A stretch of 64,000 nt of DNA from Tillus elongatus (GCA_964006375.1 OZ023265.1:113787084-113851083); one strand, 5' to 3'; counted from the stretch's first letter, positions 10,321 through 21,818 are shown. Notes: generated by a model from the letters alone, not told the origin. A program made the numbers and translations.

Positions 10321-12332
10321 CTTCTCCGTCCAGTATCAAGGAAATGATACTCGAAAAGAACCGCGTGCGTAGACTAGCTCAACGCACCGGAAACCCCACC
10401 GACAAACGAGACGCAAACAGACTCATCAAACAAGTTAGATCCGCCCTACAAGAACTCCGCAACAATCGTTGGGAGGAGCACCTGCAAACCCTGTCTATCC
10501 AAGACAAGTCCGTCTGGCAAATGGCAAAAGCCCTTAGCTCCCAAAAACTTCCGATATCCCCGCTTCACGGCCGTAACGGTGTCGTATACACGGATGCGGA
10601 GAAAGCTACTGCATTTGCAGATCATCTGGAGTTGCAATTCAGCCCGAATTGTAACAACGTTGATATGTCGCACGTAGCAAGAACTCACCGCTACGTCAGG
10701 AGTGCGTTTCGCGCCACCTCAGACACAACTATCGAGCCCACAACTTTCGAAGAAGTTTCCCAAATAACCAAATCATTAAAAAATAGGAAAGCTCCGGGAT
10801 ACGATGGAATCTCCAACGTAGCCCTGAAAAACCTCCCCCGCAAAGCCGTGGTATTCCTAGTTACGATTATGAATGCCATGCTGCCATTTTCCTTCCATGT
10901 GGAAACTTGCCGACATTATCAACATCTCGAAACCCAGGAAAGATCCGCTGTTTCCTCAGAACTACAGGCCCATTAGCCTGTTACCAGTCATCGGCAAAGT
11001 CGCCGAAAAACTGATTCAGAAAAGGCTAGCTTCTTTCACCTCAGAAAATCATATCCTCCCGGATGAGCAATTCGGTTTCAGACACCAGCACTCCACCACT
11101 AACCAAGTCCTTCGTGTGATGGAAAACATCACCGAAGGATTTAATAAAATCAAGTCAACTGGTGCAATATTTCTTGACATTACTCAAGCCTTTGATAGGG
11201 TTTGGCATGCGGGCCTCCTAAACAAACTTATATCATTTAATTACCCCCTCCCCACTTTGATTCTGCTAATCAGGTCATACCTACAACAGAGGAAGTACCA
11301 GGTCAAACATCTGGGAGCCAGATCTAGAACGTACCTAGCCACGGCTGGTCTCCCACAGGGTTCTGCTATCTCCCCTCTGCTGTACAATATATTTGTCGTA
11401 GACATTCCGGCAGCCCCCCTAAACGTGATATACGCACTGTACGCAGACGACACTACCATCCTCAGCAGCTCCACTCAGCCGAGGATAATAACCGAACGAC
11501 TTCAGACCGCCGTAGTCGAGCTGCAATCATGGTATAGGAAATCCTTTCCAGCCATAAACCCCGATAAATGTTCAGCTGTCCTATTTTCCAAGAGGAGACA
11601 CACACCTCACGAACACGTTTCATTAGACAACCGTCTAATTCCCTGGCAAAATTCCGCCAAATACCTCGCTGTTTTCCTCGACAAACACTTAACATGGCGC
11701 CCCCATGTCGATCACGCCCGAAAAAAAGCCTCGATGTTTATCTCGAAGCTGTTCCCGCTTCTAAATAGAAATTCCAAATTGTCCATGAACAATAAGTTGC
11801 TTATGTACAAAGTCATTATCCGGCCAGCCTCCACCTATGCATCACCTGCATGGGCCACCGCGGCCGAAACACACATCAAGACCCTTCAAATCATCCAGAA
11901 CAAAATTCTGAGAATGGTTACCGTAGCGCCATGGTTTGCCCGAAACAGTCAGATTCACTCTGATCTGGAAATGCCTTCGATACTTGAGTTTATAACTCAA
12001 CTATCCACAACTCAGTTCGCTAAAGCAGATTCTTACCCAAATGCTCTTCTCCGTAGTGCCACCGACTACGACGAGCAACTTCCACATAAGCATAAGCGTC
12101 CAAAGCTTATACTTACCCGCTAACGCCCCCGCGACAAAAACAGAATGGAAATATTCATACCCAAAAAGTCATTGTGTGTAATCTTTCCGACGGAGGTATG
12201 GACTAAGGTCCGGTACTCCCAGGGAGGGGGTTTTAGTGAGTACAGTCTCACAGTACCTCGATATCCCACGGCACCTATGGGGCCGTGAATGGGGTCTGCA
12301 TGAGCAATTTCCCGCTCCCATATCAAAAAAAA
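10321..12332 (+). mobile_element. 5'-truncated Jockey-clade retrotransposon with target duplication
   Basis: The insert starts after AGTGTTCTCTC (10311-10321) and ends in a run of nine A at 12325-12333, directly followed by AGTGTTTTCTC, an 11-bp near-perfect target-site duplication. Family B continues on both sides, so the insertion interrupted a family B unit. The 5' truncation, A-tail and duplication are the marks of target-primed reverse transcription. Confidence 0.85.
10344..12123 (+). pseudogene. Jockey-type reverse transcriptase, one frameshift
   Basis: The best preserved RT of the window. The first frame (10344 to about 10885) holds the pre-RT linker and KNRKAPGYDGISNVALKNLP. After a frameshift at about 10880-10900 the second frame, ending at 12123, continues WKLADIINISKPRKDP, NYRPISLLPVIGKVAEKLIQ, FGFRHQHSTTNQ, LDITQAFDRVWHAGLLNKL (first catalytic D), GLPQGSAISPLLYNIFV, ALYADDTTIL (YADD encoded at 11440-11451), DKHLTWRPHVDHARKK, and a C-terminal region ending PKLILTR. 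The endonuclease and ORF1 are missing because of 5' truncation. Apart from the single shift the RT residues look intact, which suggests a fairly young insertion. It is unrelated in detail to copies 1 and 2 of the other Jockey-like family. Confidence 0.92.
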
Positions 12333-12610
12333 AGTGTTTTCTCGCTGTGATTAGTATAGCGCACTGACGTACCCTAATTAGAGCGAAACTGGTCTGCGTT
12401 TCTAAGTACGGTGATAATATATCTAGCTCTACATACACTATCCGTGTACTCGGGAAAAAATGGGCTAGGGCTGACAATTTAGAAAATTGTTTGTTGGCTG
12501 TATACAGTCCCTATCTAAAACATTTTGTGTTAACTAGAGCTGTCGTGACAACATACTACGTGGTTTCGACCGAGTTAGCGACCCTGTCGTACATTTCACA
12601 ATGTTCTAAA
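12333..12610. repeat. family B repeat, continuation after insertion
   Basis: Starts with the right target duplication and continues TTTTCTCGCTGTGATTAGTA, GCGCACTGACGTACCC, then the arm with TTGTTGGCTGTATACAG, ACATTTTGTGTTAACT and CGACCCTGTCGTAC. Matches 10009-10262 in the same orientation. Confidence 0.8.
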
Positions 12611-13189
12611 ATAAATACATCTCAAATCATATACCTAATCTGCAACTTAAATTGAAAAAAGGAAATGTAATTTTTTTTTACCTTTTGGCGGAAATTTGAG
12701 CCAGCGGTAGTAAAGAAAAAAATACGCAGAAAAGTACTCATATGTTCATTTCACAGGCTGTTAAAAATAAAAACATTACTTAAGTCCGTAAATTTAAAGT
12801 TTTATTTGACATTTGTGAACACAATTTATTAACTACTTATATATTACCAAAATGGAAACAATATTACATTATTTATTTTTTACCATTTTTGTTCCAAAGT
12901 TCATTTAAATATCTTGATCTTTTTTTTTGAAAATCCGCAAAATAATTAATATTATTTTATCGGTTATTAGAACTGAATAAAAGCTTGAAAAAGAATTAAA
13001 AACTGATCCATACATGATTGATGATACGCGATTATAAATGCAAATATTTTCAAAACTAGAGTATGTAAGTATAGGGAGTGATATACAAAACTGGAAGCAG
13101 GGGGCATGCCCTTCTCCTCTGAAATGCAAAATAGAGGTGGTTCCATTTAAGAAAATTAAGTTACGGCAGTTAGAATTTTTTCATATGCA
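12611..13189. other. no gene seen
   Basis: AT-rich; no coding signal. Confidence 0.4.
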
Positions 13190-14223
13190 GCCACTATTTG
13201 AGAGCTGTCTGTATACTTGTATACGGCATCTCGATTTTTTCGACTTATAATATAAACGAAATCCTCTCTTAATGCGTCATTACTTGGGAAAGTGCTATGT
13301 ACTAGTAAAAACGACATATTACAGTTTTGATGTGTCAAATATGTGAAAACTTGCAAAACAATCGTAGTAACTCGAAACCGATGAACGCTATCATATTTTT
13401 TTCACAAACATTCATTTTAATACGATGGAAAGAGAAAAAATGCAATAATATAAGGTGTGTTCAATTAAACAACAAAAGAAAATTTGTATCAGCAACGACT
13501 TATGGGCCAGCCTGTAATTGTCAAATAATTGTATATGATACAGCTCAAAACAGTTGGTATAGTATTTTTTCATGTATCTTGTATAATAACGGATAAAAGT
13601 ATTGTGCTATACCGCATAAATGCGTAGCCCTGTAGATATGTAAATAGATAAAAACTGAAACTAACCCCGTATACGGAAGTTTTTCTACGAAAATTTTATA
13701 GACTATTAAACCATAAACTCTATAACTAAAACTACTGCCAAAGCATCAGAGAAAGGAACTATTTGAAATGCATTTTCTGAGAATATTTTAGTAAGATGAA
13801 GGACAATGACAGTTGAAGCTGCAACTTATACGTTTTAACAAGAAACACAATAAAATTTTCAAAGTAATTTTACTGGTATTTCCTGACCTTTTTGCACCAA
13901 AAATCTAAATCTTGGTCTGTATTATACAATAGGTTTTGCTACCCACTATAAATATTTGGTTTTTGTGCGTTTGTTTGGTCATTAGTGGCACCCAGCCTGT
14001 TTTTTTGAAATGCCTATCACTTTTTCTTTTAGGTTAGATATCTAAATTTTGGTACATAGTTTATTTTTTATGATATACCCGGCAAACCAGATTTGTTTGC
14101 CATCGCTTTGTTATTTCCGGAGATATAAAAGATTTTCCAAAGATAACACAAAATTTTTGCGGAAAAACTGAGCCGATATCATTTTTTTTTTAAGTTATCT
14201 GTGTAACACATAAATACATATAC
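13190..14223 (-). repeat. HER repeat, internal part
   Basis: Matches 24490-25180 along most of its length (shared boxes TACGGCATCTCGATTTTTT, AATGCGTCATT, TGTGTTCAATTAAA, CAACGACTTATGGGCCA, CAAAGCATCAGA) and ends with ACTGAGCC...AAGTTATCTGTGT, the reversed post-array block that normally borders a (TA)n array. Instead of an array, ACATATA is followed by the outer end of a mariner-like palindrome. The unit TTTGTTATTTCCGGAGATA within it recurs in other HER copies. Confidence 0.7.
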
Positions 14224-14639
14224 AGGGTGTGCCGCCAAGGCCTTTAGTTTCTCAATAACTACTCCGATTTAAAATTTGAACATTTTCACGCATACGTTTG
14301 ACACAAATTCAGTTCAGTAAAAATAGTTTACTTCATTTCAGACTTCCGATTTAACCGGAAGAGGCCATCCTATTTGCTTATTTTAAATACAATATTGTAA
14401 TTCTCATTATATTTTTGAGTTTTACATTTAATTTGAGATAACTTATTACTAACATATCATATGCAAAAAGTCAATCGTTTTCGAAATTTTTCAGCTTTTT
14501 TGAAAATTCTTGCAAAGCCTAGGTGAACGTTACACGTTATCTCTCTGTGGAAATACAACTAAGAAGACTCAGTTTTTGCACAGATGAGCCTCAGATTTCC
14601 GTCTAAACGAGACGAGTGATGGCGTTTCTTTTAAATGTA

Positions 14640-16486
14640 CAGGGTGATGAGAATTAGCCGTGACATTTAGTAACATTGAAATCACAATTATTCGATTGTT
14701 TCAATTAGATCACCCTATATTTTATGAGCTATCTCGTTCGTTTCCGGTTTCCCTTTCAACGTGCCTATACCCAAATTCCACCGCTTTCCTAATATCTCAA
14801 TTTTATTGGATTCATTTAATTCAAATTTTCACAATTCATTTAAGGCAGGCTTTGGAACTGTATAACATGCTTGGTGGCGTCTACATGTCAAGACAGCGTC
14901 AATCCAAGCTCATTGGGATACTATTAGTCAATGCAGTGAAAAACTGCAAATTTTCAGTACACAAACGATGATATTTTTGAGCTTCTAATTATATATGATG
15001 AATGCCAACGAATTGTGTGCCAAACATGTCGTGAATTTGCTGAAAAGTACCCGAATAAACCGAAACCCAGCCACGGTGATAAAGAGGTTGCTGCAAAATT
15101 GTTCACAGCATGAAAGTTTTCGTCCAAAAGTATAAAAGCGTAAGCCACTCGTCCATAACGAGGTAAACGAAGTGAACATATTGGCATTTTTGTTGCTAAT
15201 CCGAAGGCATCGATCAAGGATTGCGAAAATTTATTACGCTGGTCAACGAGAATGATTCACAGAATGTTGAAGAAGCATCATTGGAGACCCTTCTCTTACC
15301 ACCCGACGCGTTGAGTCTGTGAATGGTTCCTATTGAAAACACAAGAAAATAAGAATTTCTGCAAGAGAATTATTTGGTGAAATGAGTCAAAATTCTTCAA
15401 AAATGGCATGCACGATCGTCACAGTAGTCACTTCTGGTCAGATGAGTATCCCCATGTTACCAGGATCAACTACTTCCAAGGCATGTGGTCGTTCAATGTG
15501 TTTTGTGCAACTAAGAACGAAAATTTGGGATTAAAATATACGATGAAAATCTCACTGGTGTGAGTTATAATGATATTTTGCACGTAGTAATTCTAGTGTA
15601 TCTCAACACATTACGTTTAGAAGAAGCTAGAACAAGCTGGTGTCAGCAAGATGGAACACCGCTCCACAACTTTCATTTAGCTCATGATTTTTTGCATCAG
15701 AATTTTGAAAACAGATGGATTGCCAATAACGGCCCACATAGATGGCCACCGCGGTCCCCTCACTTAACGCCCTGGATGCAAACACATGGGGCTACATCAA
15801 TAATATAATTTACCACGAACCTGAGAGAACGATAGAAGACATGGTAAGTAGAATTTTACGTGCCTTTAATTCACTGAATTAGAGACAAATCGGAAAGGCT
15901 ACGAACGATAACATTATGACACGAATAACAAAATGCTTCCATGTTAGTGGGGGAAATTTTGAGCATTTGTTATAAAATCCACAATTTTTTTATTTGGTTT
16001 TGCGTTTTAGTTTTCCACTAGCTATTAGTTAAATTCTGTACGCATTTATAATAAATAACTACCTACCTTGTTGAGTGGAATTTTACTTTTAGAAATTAGT
16101 TGACAACACATTGATTTTACACAACTAAAATAAGGGAAATGCGGCGATTTTGATGAAAATACAAAATGTTTTTTTTTTTTACGAGAAAACGCCCAAAACA
16201 TGTTATGTTCGCAGTTGTAAGAGGTCGGACTTGACATGTAGACCTCAACAAGCATATTATGAAGTTCGAAAACCTTCTATTCTGACAATTTGAATTAACT
16301 GAATCCAATAAAATTAAAATATTCGGGAAACGGTGGATTTTGGGTATAGGGAATGCTAACACACGTTAAAAGGAAAACCGTATGCGAACCGAAATAACTC
16401 ACAAAATATAGGAGGTTCTATTTGAAATAAGCGAGTACTTGTAATTTCAATTTTACCAAAGGGCACGACTAATTCTCATCACCCTG
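14640..16486 (+). mobile_element. DD41D mariner-like transposon with ~265-bp terminal repeats
   Basis: Ends are CAGGGTGATGAGAATTAG at 14640 and its reverse complement ending at 16486, each flanked by TA (14638-14639 and 16487-16488). The terminal inverted repeats extend to about 14905 and 16222. They include matching TACCCAAATTCCACCG-like and GTCTACATGTCAAG boxes. The interior carries a decayed transposase on the plus strand. Confidence 0.85.
14986..15938 (+). pseudogene. mariner-like DD41D transposase, heavily decayed
   Basis: Pieces of an IS630/Tc1/mariner transposase occur in order on the plus strand in changing frames. CREFAEKYPNKPKPSHGDK (helix-turn-helix region, ~15030) comes first, then MLKKHHWRPFSYHP (~15265), HYWSDEYPHVT (first D box degenerate, ~15430), SYNDILHVVILVYLNTLRLE (15560 onward), SWCQQDGTPLHNFHLAHDFL with the second D, RWIANNGPHRWPPRSPHL, then after a frameshift near 15770 LDANTWGYINNIIYHEPERT and a helical end IEDMVSRILRAFNSLN. 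Counting through the shift gives 41 residues between second and third D, the spacing known for rosa-type DD41D elements. Stops and shifts rule out activity. Confidence 0.85.
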
Positions 16487-16800
16487 TATATTTAAAAGAA
16501 ACGCTATCAACCGTGTCGTTTAGACGCCAATTTGGGGCTCATCTGTGCAAAAACTGAGCCTTCTCAGTTTTATTTCCACAGAGAGATAACGTGTAACCTT
16601 CACCTAGGTTTTTGCGAGGATTTTCAAAAAAGTCGAAACACTTCTAAAACTATCGATTTTTCACATATGGTATGTGAGTACTAGTTTATCTCAAAGGCAA
16701 TGTAGAATTCAAAAATATAATGAAAATCAACATATTGTATTTAAGATAAGCAAGTTCATGGTCACTTCCGGTTAAACCGGAATTCTAACATAAAGTAAAC

Positions 16801-17231
16801 TTTAAGCTTTAAGAAGAAAAAGTATAGAATTTTCAAAGGAGCTTTTCTGGAATTTTTTGACCCTCTTGCGCCAAGAAAACTTATTCTTTGTCCGTAATAT
16901 TTAATAGTGTTTGTCAGCCACACAAAACATTTTAATTTTGTGCCATTAACTGATCAGCAGTGACACCCATAAATTTTTAATTTAAATTCCTATAGTTCTT
17001 TTTCTCCGACTTAGAAAGGTACATTTTCGTGTATGGTATGTATACTTGTCTATAATACAATCCTTTGTAGCGAATTTGGTTATCATAGCTTTATTCTTAC
17101 AAAAAATATAGCAAATATAATCCAAAATCTTCCCAGAAAAATTCGTCGAATTTTCCTAGCTAACAAACGTGTCAAACCCACTTACAAAAGGAAGGAGCCC
17201 ACGAAATTTCATTAAAACCTGCCCAATTTGT

Positions 17232-17294
<63 letters not shown>

Positions 17295-17425
17295 TAAAAC
17301 AACTGACCCTGGAATGTGTCGCGCTCATTTGGGTATTTTTTTAGATTGAAAAGTCGTCAGCTCCCCTTTAGTGAATTATTTCTACGAAAATTCACCAAAA
17401 ATTTATATCACAGTTGTAGAATGCA
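16801..17425 (-). repeat. HER repeat with (TA)n array
   Basis: The sequence 16801-17215 is the reversed post-array side: GACCCTCTTGCGCC, TTTGTCCGTAATATTTAAT, CTTCCCAGAAAAATTCGTCG, CCTAGCTAACAAACGTGTC, then CGAAATTTCATTAAAACC. A (TA)29 array lies at 17234-17291 and the reversed pre-array block follows (TTAAAACAACTGACCC, TGTCGCGCTCATTTGGGTA). It matches 38160-38935 in the same orientation. Its outer end is lost to the neighbouring palindrome. Confidence 0.75.
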
Positions 17426-17552
17426 GAATACATTACTTTTCCTGATTATACAAATCCCCAAAAAACACGCATTTGCCGTTTATATTGAAATCAAAAGTTT
17501 AAGTGTCTTAGAAAGTGGTAAGAAATGTGGAACTTCATAAAATAAAATAAAA

Positions 17553-17870
17553 CCTCGGTGGTTCAGGGGTAAGAACGTGTGCCTTTGATCCGAAAAGTAC
17601 TGGGTTCGATCCCAGAGTACTCCTTTCACTTTTTCAGCACAAACTGTAACATTAACATCAACCGAGGTTCTGGCATTGTATTTGAGAAAATTGAATGTCT
17701 GCACGTTCCGCCTTTCGGAGGGGGCGTAGAGCCGTCGGTGCCATATCCATGCGATGTTGGGCACGTTAAAGATTCCTACCCTCCTTACAGAAAGGCAGGG
17801 CTTCGGCAAAATTTCCAGGATAGTGAGGTGAAACATAGGCCGACGTTAAAGAAAGAAAACACACCAAAAA
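17553..17870 (+). mobile_element. tRNA-derived SINE with GC-rich central domain
   Basis: The head (17553-17625) reads CCTCGGTGGTTCAGGGGTA, close to the start of tRNA-Gly genes and to the pol III A box, and GGGTTCGATCCCAG, a match to the B box. The cloverleaf stems do not pair well, so it is a SINE head and not a tRNA gene. A GC-rich body follows at 17695-17820 (GGAGGGGGCGTAGAGCCGTC, GCACGTTAAAGATTCCTACC), which resembles conserved central domains of several metazoan SINE families, and an A-rich end (TTAAAGAAAGAAAACAC). A second, truncated head lies at 30497-30562 on the other strand. Confidence 0.75.
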
Positions 17871-18970
17871 AATTATGCAAAAACTACAACCAGTCAACAT
17901 TTTTACTTTTTGTACTCATGCAAATTGTTAACAAACAGATAATTTATTTTTATTATTATAGATTCTAGTGGCAACTATATTATTAGACGGATTTTTATTA
18001 GTTATAATATAATTTCACACATTTTATATACTCATCTGCAAAAATTTGCGTTTATGTTAACCACATAAAAAACGCTTAAACCTTTCCAGCCCATGTAGAA
18101 TCTTAGAGACTTGCCAAAGGCGTTATTGAAAAAATTATTATTAATTAACAAGTTGACTTGTAATAATTACACTACAAGAAAATTTATAAATCATATGGCG
18201 TTGATTTCCTCGATTACAATAATTAATAACTTTAATCGTTTCTTATTAGAATGAGATTTTTTCAATTAAATTTTGATTGCATAAATCATGCAATGAAATC
18301 ATAATTCACTTTGATTAAGACATTGCGTTTGGTTGCGAAACTTGCAAGTTAGTATGAGTTTCTTTAATTTAAAAACGGATTTTAGTAACATTTATGACAT
18401 TTGATATGTAAATTATTAAACAATTTCTGTGTTTTCGTACTGATATCTTATGTACTGGCTCCAAGTATTACGTCCTCCAGTTTGACATTTGTTAATCATT
18501 TCCCATTATTAACTCAGCATGGTGTCAGTAATGGGATGCTTAAAAACTACAAATAAATCAATTTGTGAGTGTTAGCTTTTTCTGTGATTTCATTACTCAG
18601 ATACTTTAAGTAATTAAAATTTAATATTAGATTTCACCAGCGTCAAATTCTATTATGTTAATATGCAACGCTTGCCAAATTAATGATTAAATTTATCACT
18701 TTACAAGCTGCCTATTCCATATTCACAATAGAAAAACCCACTCCTGCATTGGTTGTCTTCGGCTTAGTACTGACTGAAAAAATATCAATTACTAACAGTT
18801 CAAATATTAAAAAACTTCTAACGCAGGAAGTAATTTTTTGTAGTGAATTGTCCTAAAACCATGTTCCTTTAAAAAAAATTTTTAAAAATAGACCTATTAT
18901 ATTATTGTACTTTAAAGTTTTAGAAGTAATAAGAACTACGGCTTAATTTTTCTATGGGTCTGCCGCAGAG
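17871..18970. other. no gene seen
   Basis: About 1.1 kb of very AT-rich sequence; I see no coding signal or repeat shared with the window. Confidence 0.45.
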
Positions 18971-18974
18971 GCAC

Positions 18975-20215
18975 ATTTAAAAAAATTAACAGAATACAAT
19001 ATAAAGCGTTAAAATTAGTTCATGTGCTAATAAAATCAACCCCCACAGACTCAGTCCTGGTCTTGGCTAACGAGCCACCTCTCAAAGTGAGATCAAAGTA
19101 AGACGGAAATATCTATCTGGCAATTTCCTGATAAAACAACCGCTGCAAGAAAAATCAACACCCAAACTAAGACCCTTTTGTCACGTAATTAAGATAACTT
19201 ATACTGGCGACATAAAAACTGACCACTATTGACAGAAACTTTATGGTACACATCCACAATAGCAAAGCCGAACATATTCTGCGATTCAGAAGTGTTTACA
19301 CTGTCATATGAAATCTTACTATCGAAACCAATTGTTGTTTTACCAGTTTGCCACAGCGAAGACATATATGTTCAAAGCTATTACCGTGAAAATATCCAGA
19401 AGCTTCCAGGATGTGCCCTTATATTTACCAGTGAATCTAAAACATCTGATTCCGTAGCATGTACCATATACTGCGAATCGACGCCATCCGGTCTCAGTTT
19501 TCAGCTACACAAAGGAGCCAGCATATATACCGCAGAAACAATAGCAGCTATTGAAGCTCCTAAAATGTCCACGAAAACTGCATCCCACTTCAAATTTATA
19601 ATTATAACCGACAGAAAGCATTACTATTGACTCTAAGGGAGCCTTCTAATGTATTTAAGGACCCACTTATAGGCATTATTAGAACCAAGCACATATATTT
19701 AGCAAGGTTTGGAAACACGGTTTTATTTATATACAAGTACTGAAGAAGCAGATATACTGACAAAATTGCAACAAGAACAGGAGAGAGTTGTAACATCATC
19801 TTAAAGACAGATCCTTTCTTACTTGTAAACGCCACACGAGGAAAGGATAGCCAGAACAATGGAACAAAGAACAATCCCTAGTAAAAAGTAGATTTCAGCA
19901 AATATTTCCCACCTTGCTTTCTAAATCAATCACATAAATATTTCCAACTAATACAGTAATTTATATAACACTTTCCAGAATCACCGCAAGGCATGGTGCC
20001 ACAAAAAAGCAACTATTTCAAGTGGGGTTGGCAGACAATCCACTGTGTAGTTCTAGTAAAGCAAGTGTGTCTGAAATTATCATATATTTTTATTCCAAAA
20101 AGTACATCCACGCATGTAAGGATCTAGTTCAAAAATGCCTGCTGGATCAAGGAGCTTCACTACCGCCAAATATAACATGTTTGCTGCATGTAACATTTCA
20201 TATTAAAATATAATT
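18975..20215 (+). pseudogene. non-LTR retrotransposon 3' part: RT tail, RNase H, C-terminal domain
   Basis: Three pieces in order on the plus strand. At 18990-19100, NRIQYKALKLVH and TPTDSVLVLANEPPLKVRSK are the post-RT thumb typical of elements with an RNase H. At 19400-19680, GCALIFTSESKTSDSV stands where RNase H has TDGSK (catalytic D lost), followed by SFQLHKGASIYTAETIAAIE with the catalytic E and FKFIIITDRKH with the second D, then ALREPSNVFKDPL in a shifted frame. At 19985-20215, ITRLRTGHG-like sequence with ATKKQLFQVGLADNPLC matches the C-terminal region after RNase H. Upstream RT and downstream tail are gone. Confidence 0.75.
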
Positions 20216-20245
20216 CTTGGATGTAAAAGTACATAAGGTAATTCA

Positions 20246-20332
<87 letters not shown>

Positions 20333-20866
20333 TGTCACACCGATAACTCAAAAATAATACGCCGAGGATGATCAAATTTGGTTTTACCTTCATTTTGCAA
20401 GTGGCTTGGATTAATTCGTTAACTAGGAAAATCTGCTCAGTTCAAATAGATTAAACAATGCTTTGTTTTAATTAGATGGTCGAATTCCCCTGGTTCGTGC
20501 CAGTTCGAAGCTGACCTTTAATGTATCAAATTTCGCCCACGAAATTATAATGCATGTTTGTAAAAAAGAAATTCGGGACGCAGCAAGTGCGTTACGGTAG
20601 CGAATTTTTATTAAATGCTTTAAATTTGAATAGCCCAATTTGCTATTAACCTATAAGGTTCGTTGGCCCAGAAACTAGTTTTTTCTGGAACATTTAAAGT
20701 TTATTTTCGAAAAATTTTGGTACATTTTCAAAGAATAAAGTTAATGGTATATGGTACATTGTTTCTACTATATAGGTTATAATGGTAACCAAATTTGATG
20801 CCTGCTTTCTTTAAAAAAACACATGTTTGCTATTTAAAACATTTTTACGAAAATTCACTACCATAA
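20216..20866 (+). repeat. HER repeat: (TA)n array, post-array block, short HER unit
   Basis: A (TA)42 array at 20247-20330 is followed by the post-array block (GGTGTCACACCGATAACTC, AATACGCCGAGGATG, TTGCAAGTGGCTTGGATT, AATTCGTTAACTAGG). Terminal motif at 20578-20592 is a perfect ACGCAGCAAGTGCGT. A short HER unit then runs to AAAATTCACTACCATAA at 20850-20866, where its right terminal motif is cut off by the sequence leading to the Penelope-like fragment. The pre-array block is missing on the left. Confidence 0.8.
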
Positions 20867-20933
20867 AGTACTGGGTGAGTGCAGACTTTTATTTGTTTGC
20901 TGTGCTTTCTGTGATTTTTTATTTGTTTACGTA

Positions 20934-20972
20934 GACTGCAGTTTCGAACATTCCTCGTTCATCATCTTCACG
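20934..20972 (-). ncRNA. hammerhead-ribozyme-like motif beside Penelope-like RT
   Basis: On the minus strand: GTGAAGATGATGAAC, a stem-loop GAAC-GAGGAAT-GTTC, GAAA, and then CTGCAGTC. The bases ACTGCAGT starting at the last A of GAAA form a perfect loop-less palindrome as stem III, followed by C as the cleavage-site base. The core CTGANGA is GTGAAGA, so its first base has changed. Hammerhead motifs are known from the terminal repeats of Penelope-like elements, and an RT fragment of that kind starts 105 bp away. Confidence 0.5.
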
Positions 20973-21076
20973 CTACTGACTGATCGTTCCTGTATGTTTC
21001 AAAGGTTGTACGTGACGCCTGTGTGTTCAGCTTCTATTGGTCGCTTTAAATTTGTTTTATTGGCTGTGTTTTAGGT

Positions 21077-21619
21077 TTGTGCCGATTGTATTACACATAT
21101 TATAACAACAACCCAAAAGCACCACCAATGACGGTAATAATAAAAATACACAAAACGGGATACACAATAAGATCACACATCAACTTCACAGATGAGCCTT
21201 CATACAACATAGCAAAAGAAATTGACCAAGTATTAAAACAAGAAATAAAAACAGAAAACATATTTAACATTAACAACTACATAGAGTCAGTGCACAAATT
21301 AGAAAACATAAACAAAGTGCCCAAACGGGCAGATTTGTTAAACGAACGTCTATCCGAAAATCAACTGTTAACAACAATGTTCAATGCTCGGTTCCTGAGA
21401 AAAATTAGGAGTAATATTCGACACATTTTAAAATGCAGTAAAGAAGTTGTACAAAAAGATGAAGATCGTCTTGGTCGCTGTGATCTTTGCCCGCAAAAAG
21501 AAACAGAAAATGACTTTATAAATTCTAACATTGTAATAAGCAAGTATGTGCCGAACTTCGCCTTAGAGTTTGCACTGACTGTAAATTGGAGATTTTTTGC
21601 AAGTAATTTAATGTATTAG
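21077..21619 (+). pseudogene. Penelope-like reverse transcriptase fragment
   Basis: A 180-codon open frame contains PKAPPMTVIIKIHKTGY, matching the P.hyg.PKIHK box of Penelope-like RTs (here IKIHK), then TIRSHINFTDEPSYNIAKEI where family members have RP...PtYnlAK, and IFNINNYIESVH where they have F.IKNSY.F...I. The next part, about residues 75-150, is not recognisable as RT (LLNERLSENQLLTTMFNARF; RCDLCP), so internal sequence has been lost or joined. No YADD and no GIY-YIG domain is present. A hammerhead-like motif precedes it and a HER terminal motif starts 18 bp after its stop. Confidence 0.6.
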
Positions 21620-21636
21620 GACAATATAGAAAAGTC

Positions 21637-21818
21637 TGGACGCAGCGACTGCGTTATGGCAGTCAATTTTCATAAAAATATTTTTAATAGTAAATATGTC
21701 TTTTTAGTTTAGGTATCGATGGTGAGACTTTGCAACAAAAAAAAAATTCAAATGAGCACGCACTATCACCCCTAGAACCCATATCGGGGGGGGGGGGGGT
21801 CAGTTTCAATTTTTATAT

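Larger units (their letters stand above)
14224..16800. repeat. second large palindrome around a mariner-like element
   Basis: Bases 14328-14637 and 16489-16800 are inverted repeats of about 80 percent similarity by eye. Paired positions sum to about 31126-31128. Landmarks: TTTAACCGGAAG, TACACGTTATCTCTCTGTGG, TTTTTGCACAGATGAGCC. The left side has a further end, CAGGGTGTGCCGCCAAGG at 14225, whose right partner is missing. The arms continue symmetrically to the TA that flanks the inner transposon, so the empty centre would read close to TTTTAAATATATTTAAAA. Confidence 0.85.

Noticed and set aside
9812..12610. LTRs of a retrotransposon: direct copies of family B flank the RT gene
   Set aside because: The enclosed element is a non-LTR retrotransposon with A-tail and its own target duplication inside a family B unit; no gag, protease or integrase is present.
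17553..17625. Functional tRNA gene
   Set aside because: A and B boxes are present, but the acceptor and anticodon stems do not pair and a SINE body follows.
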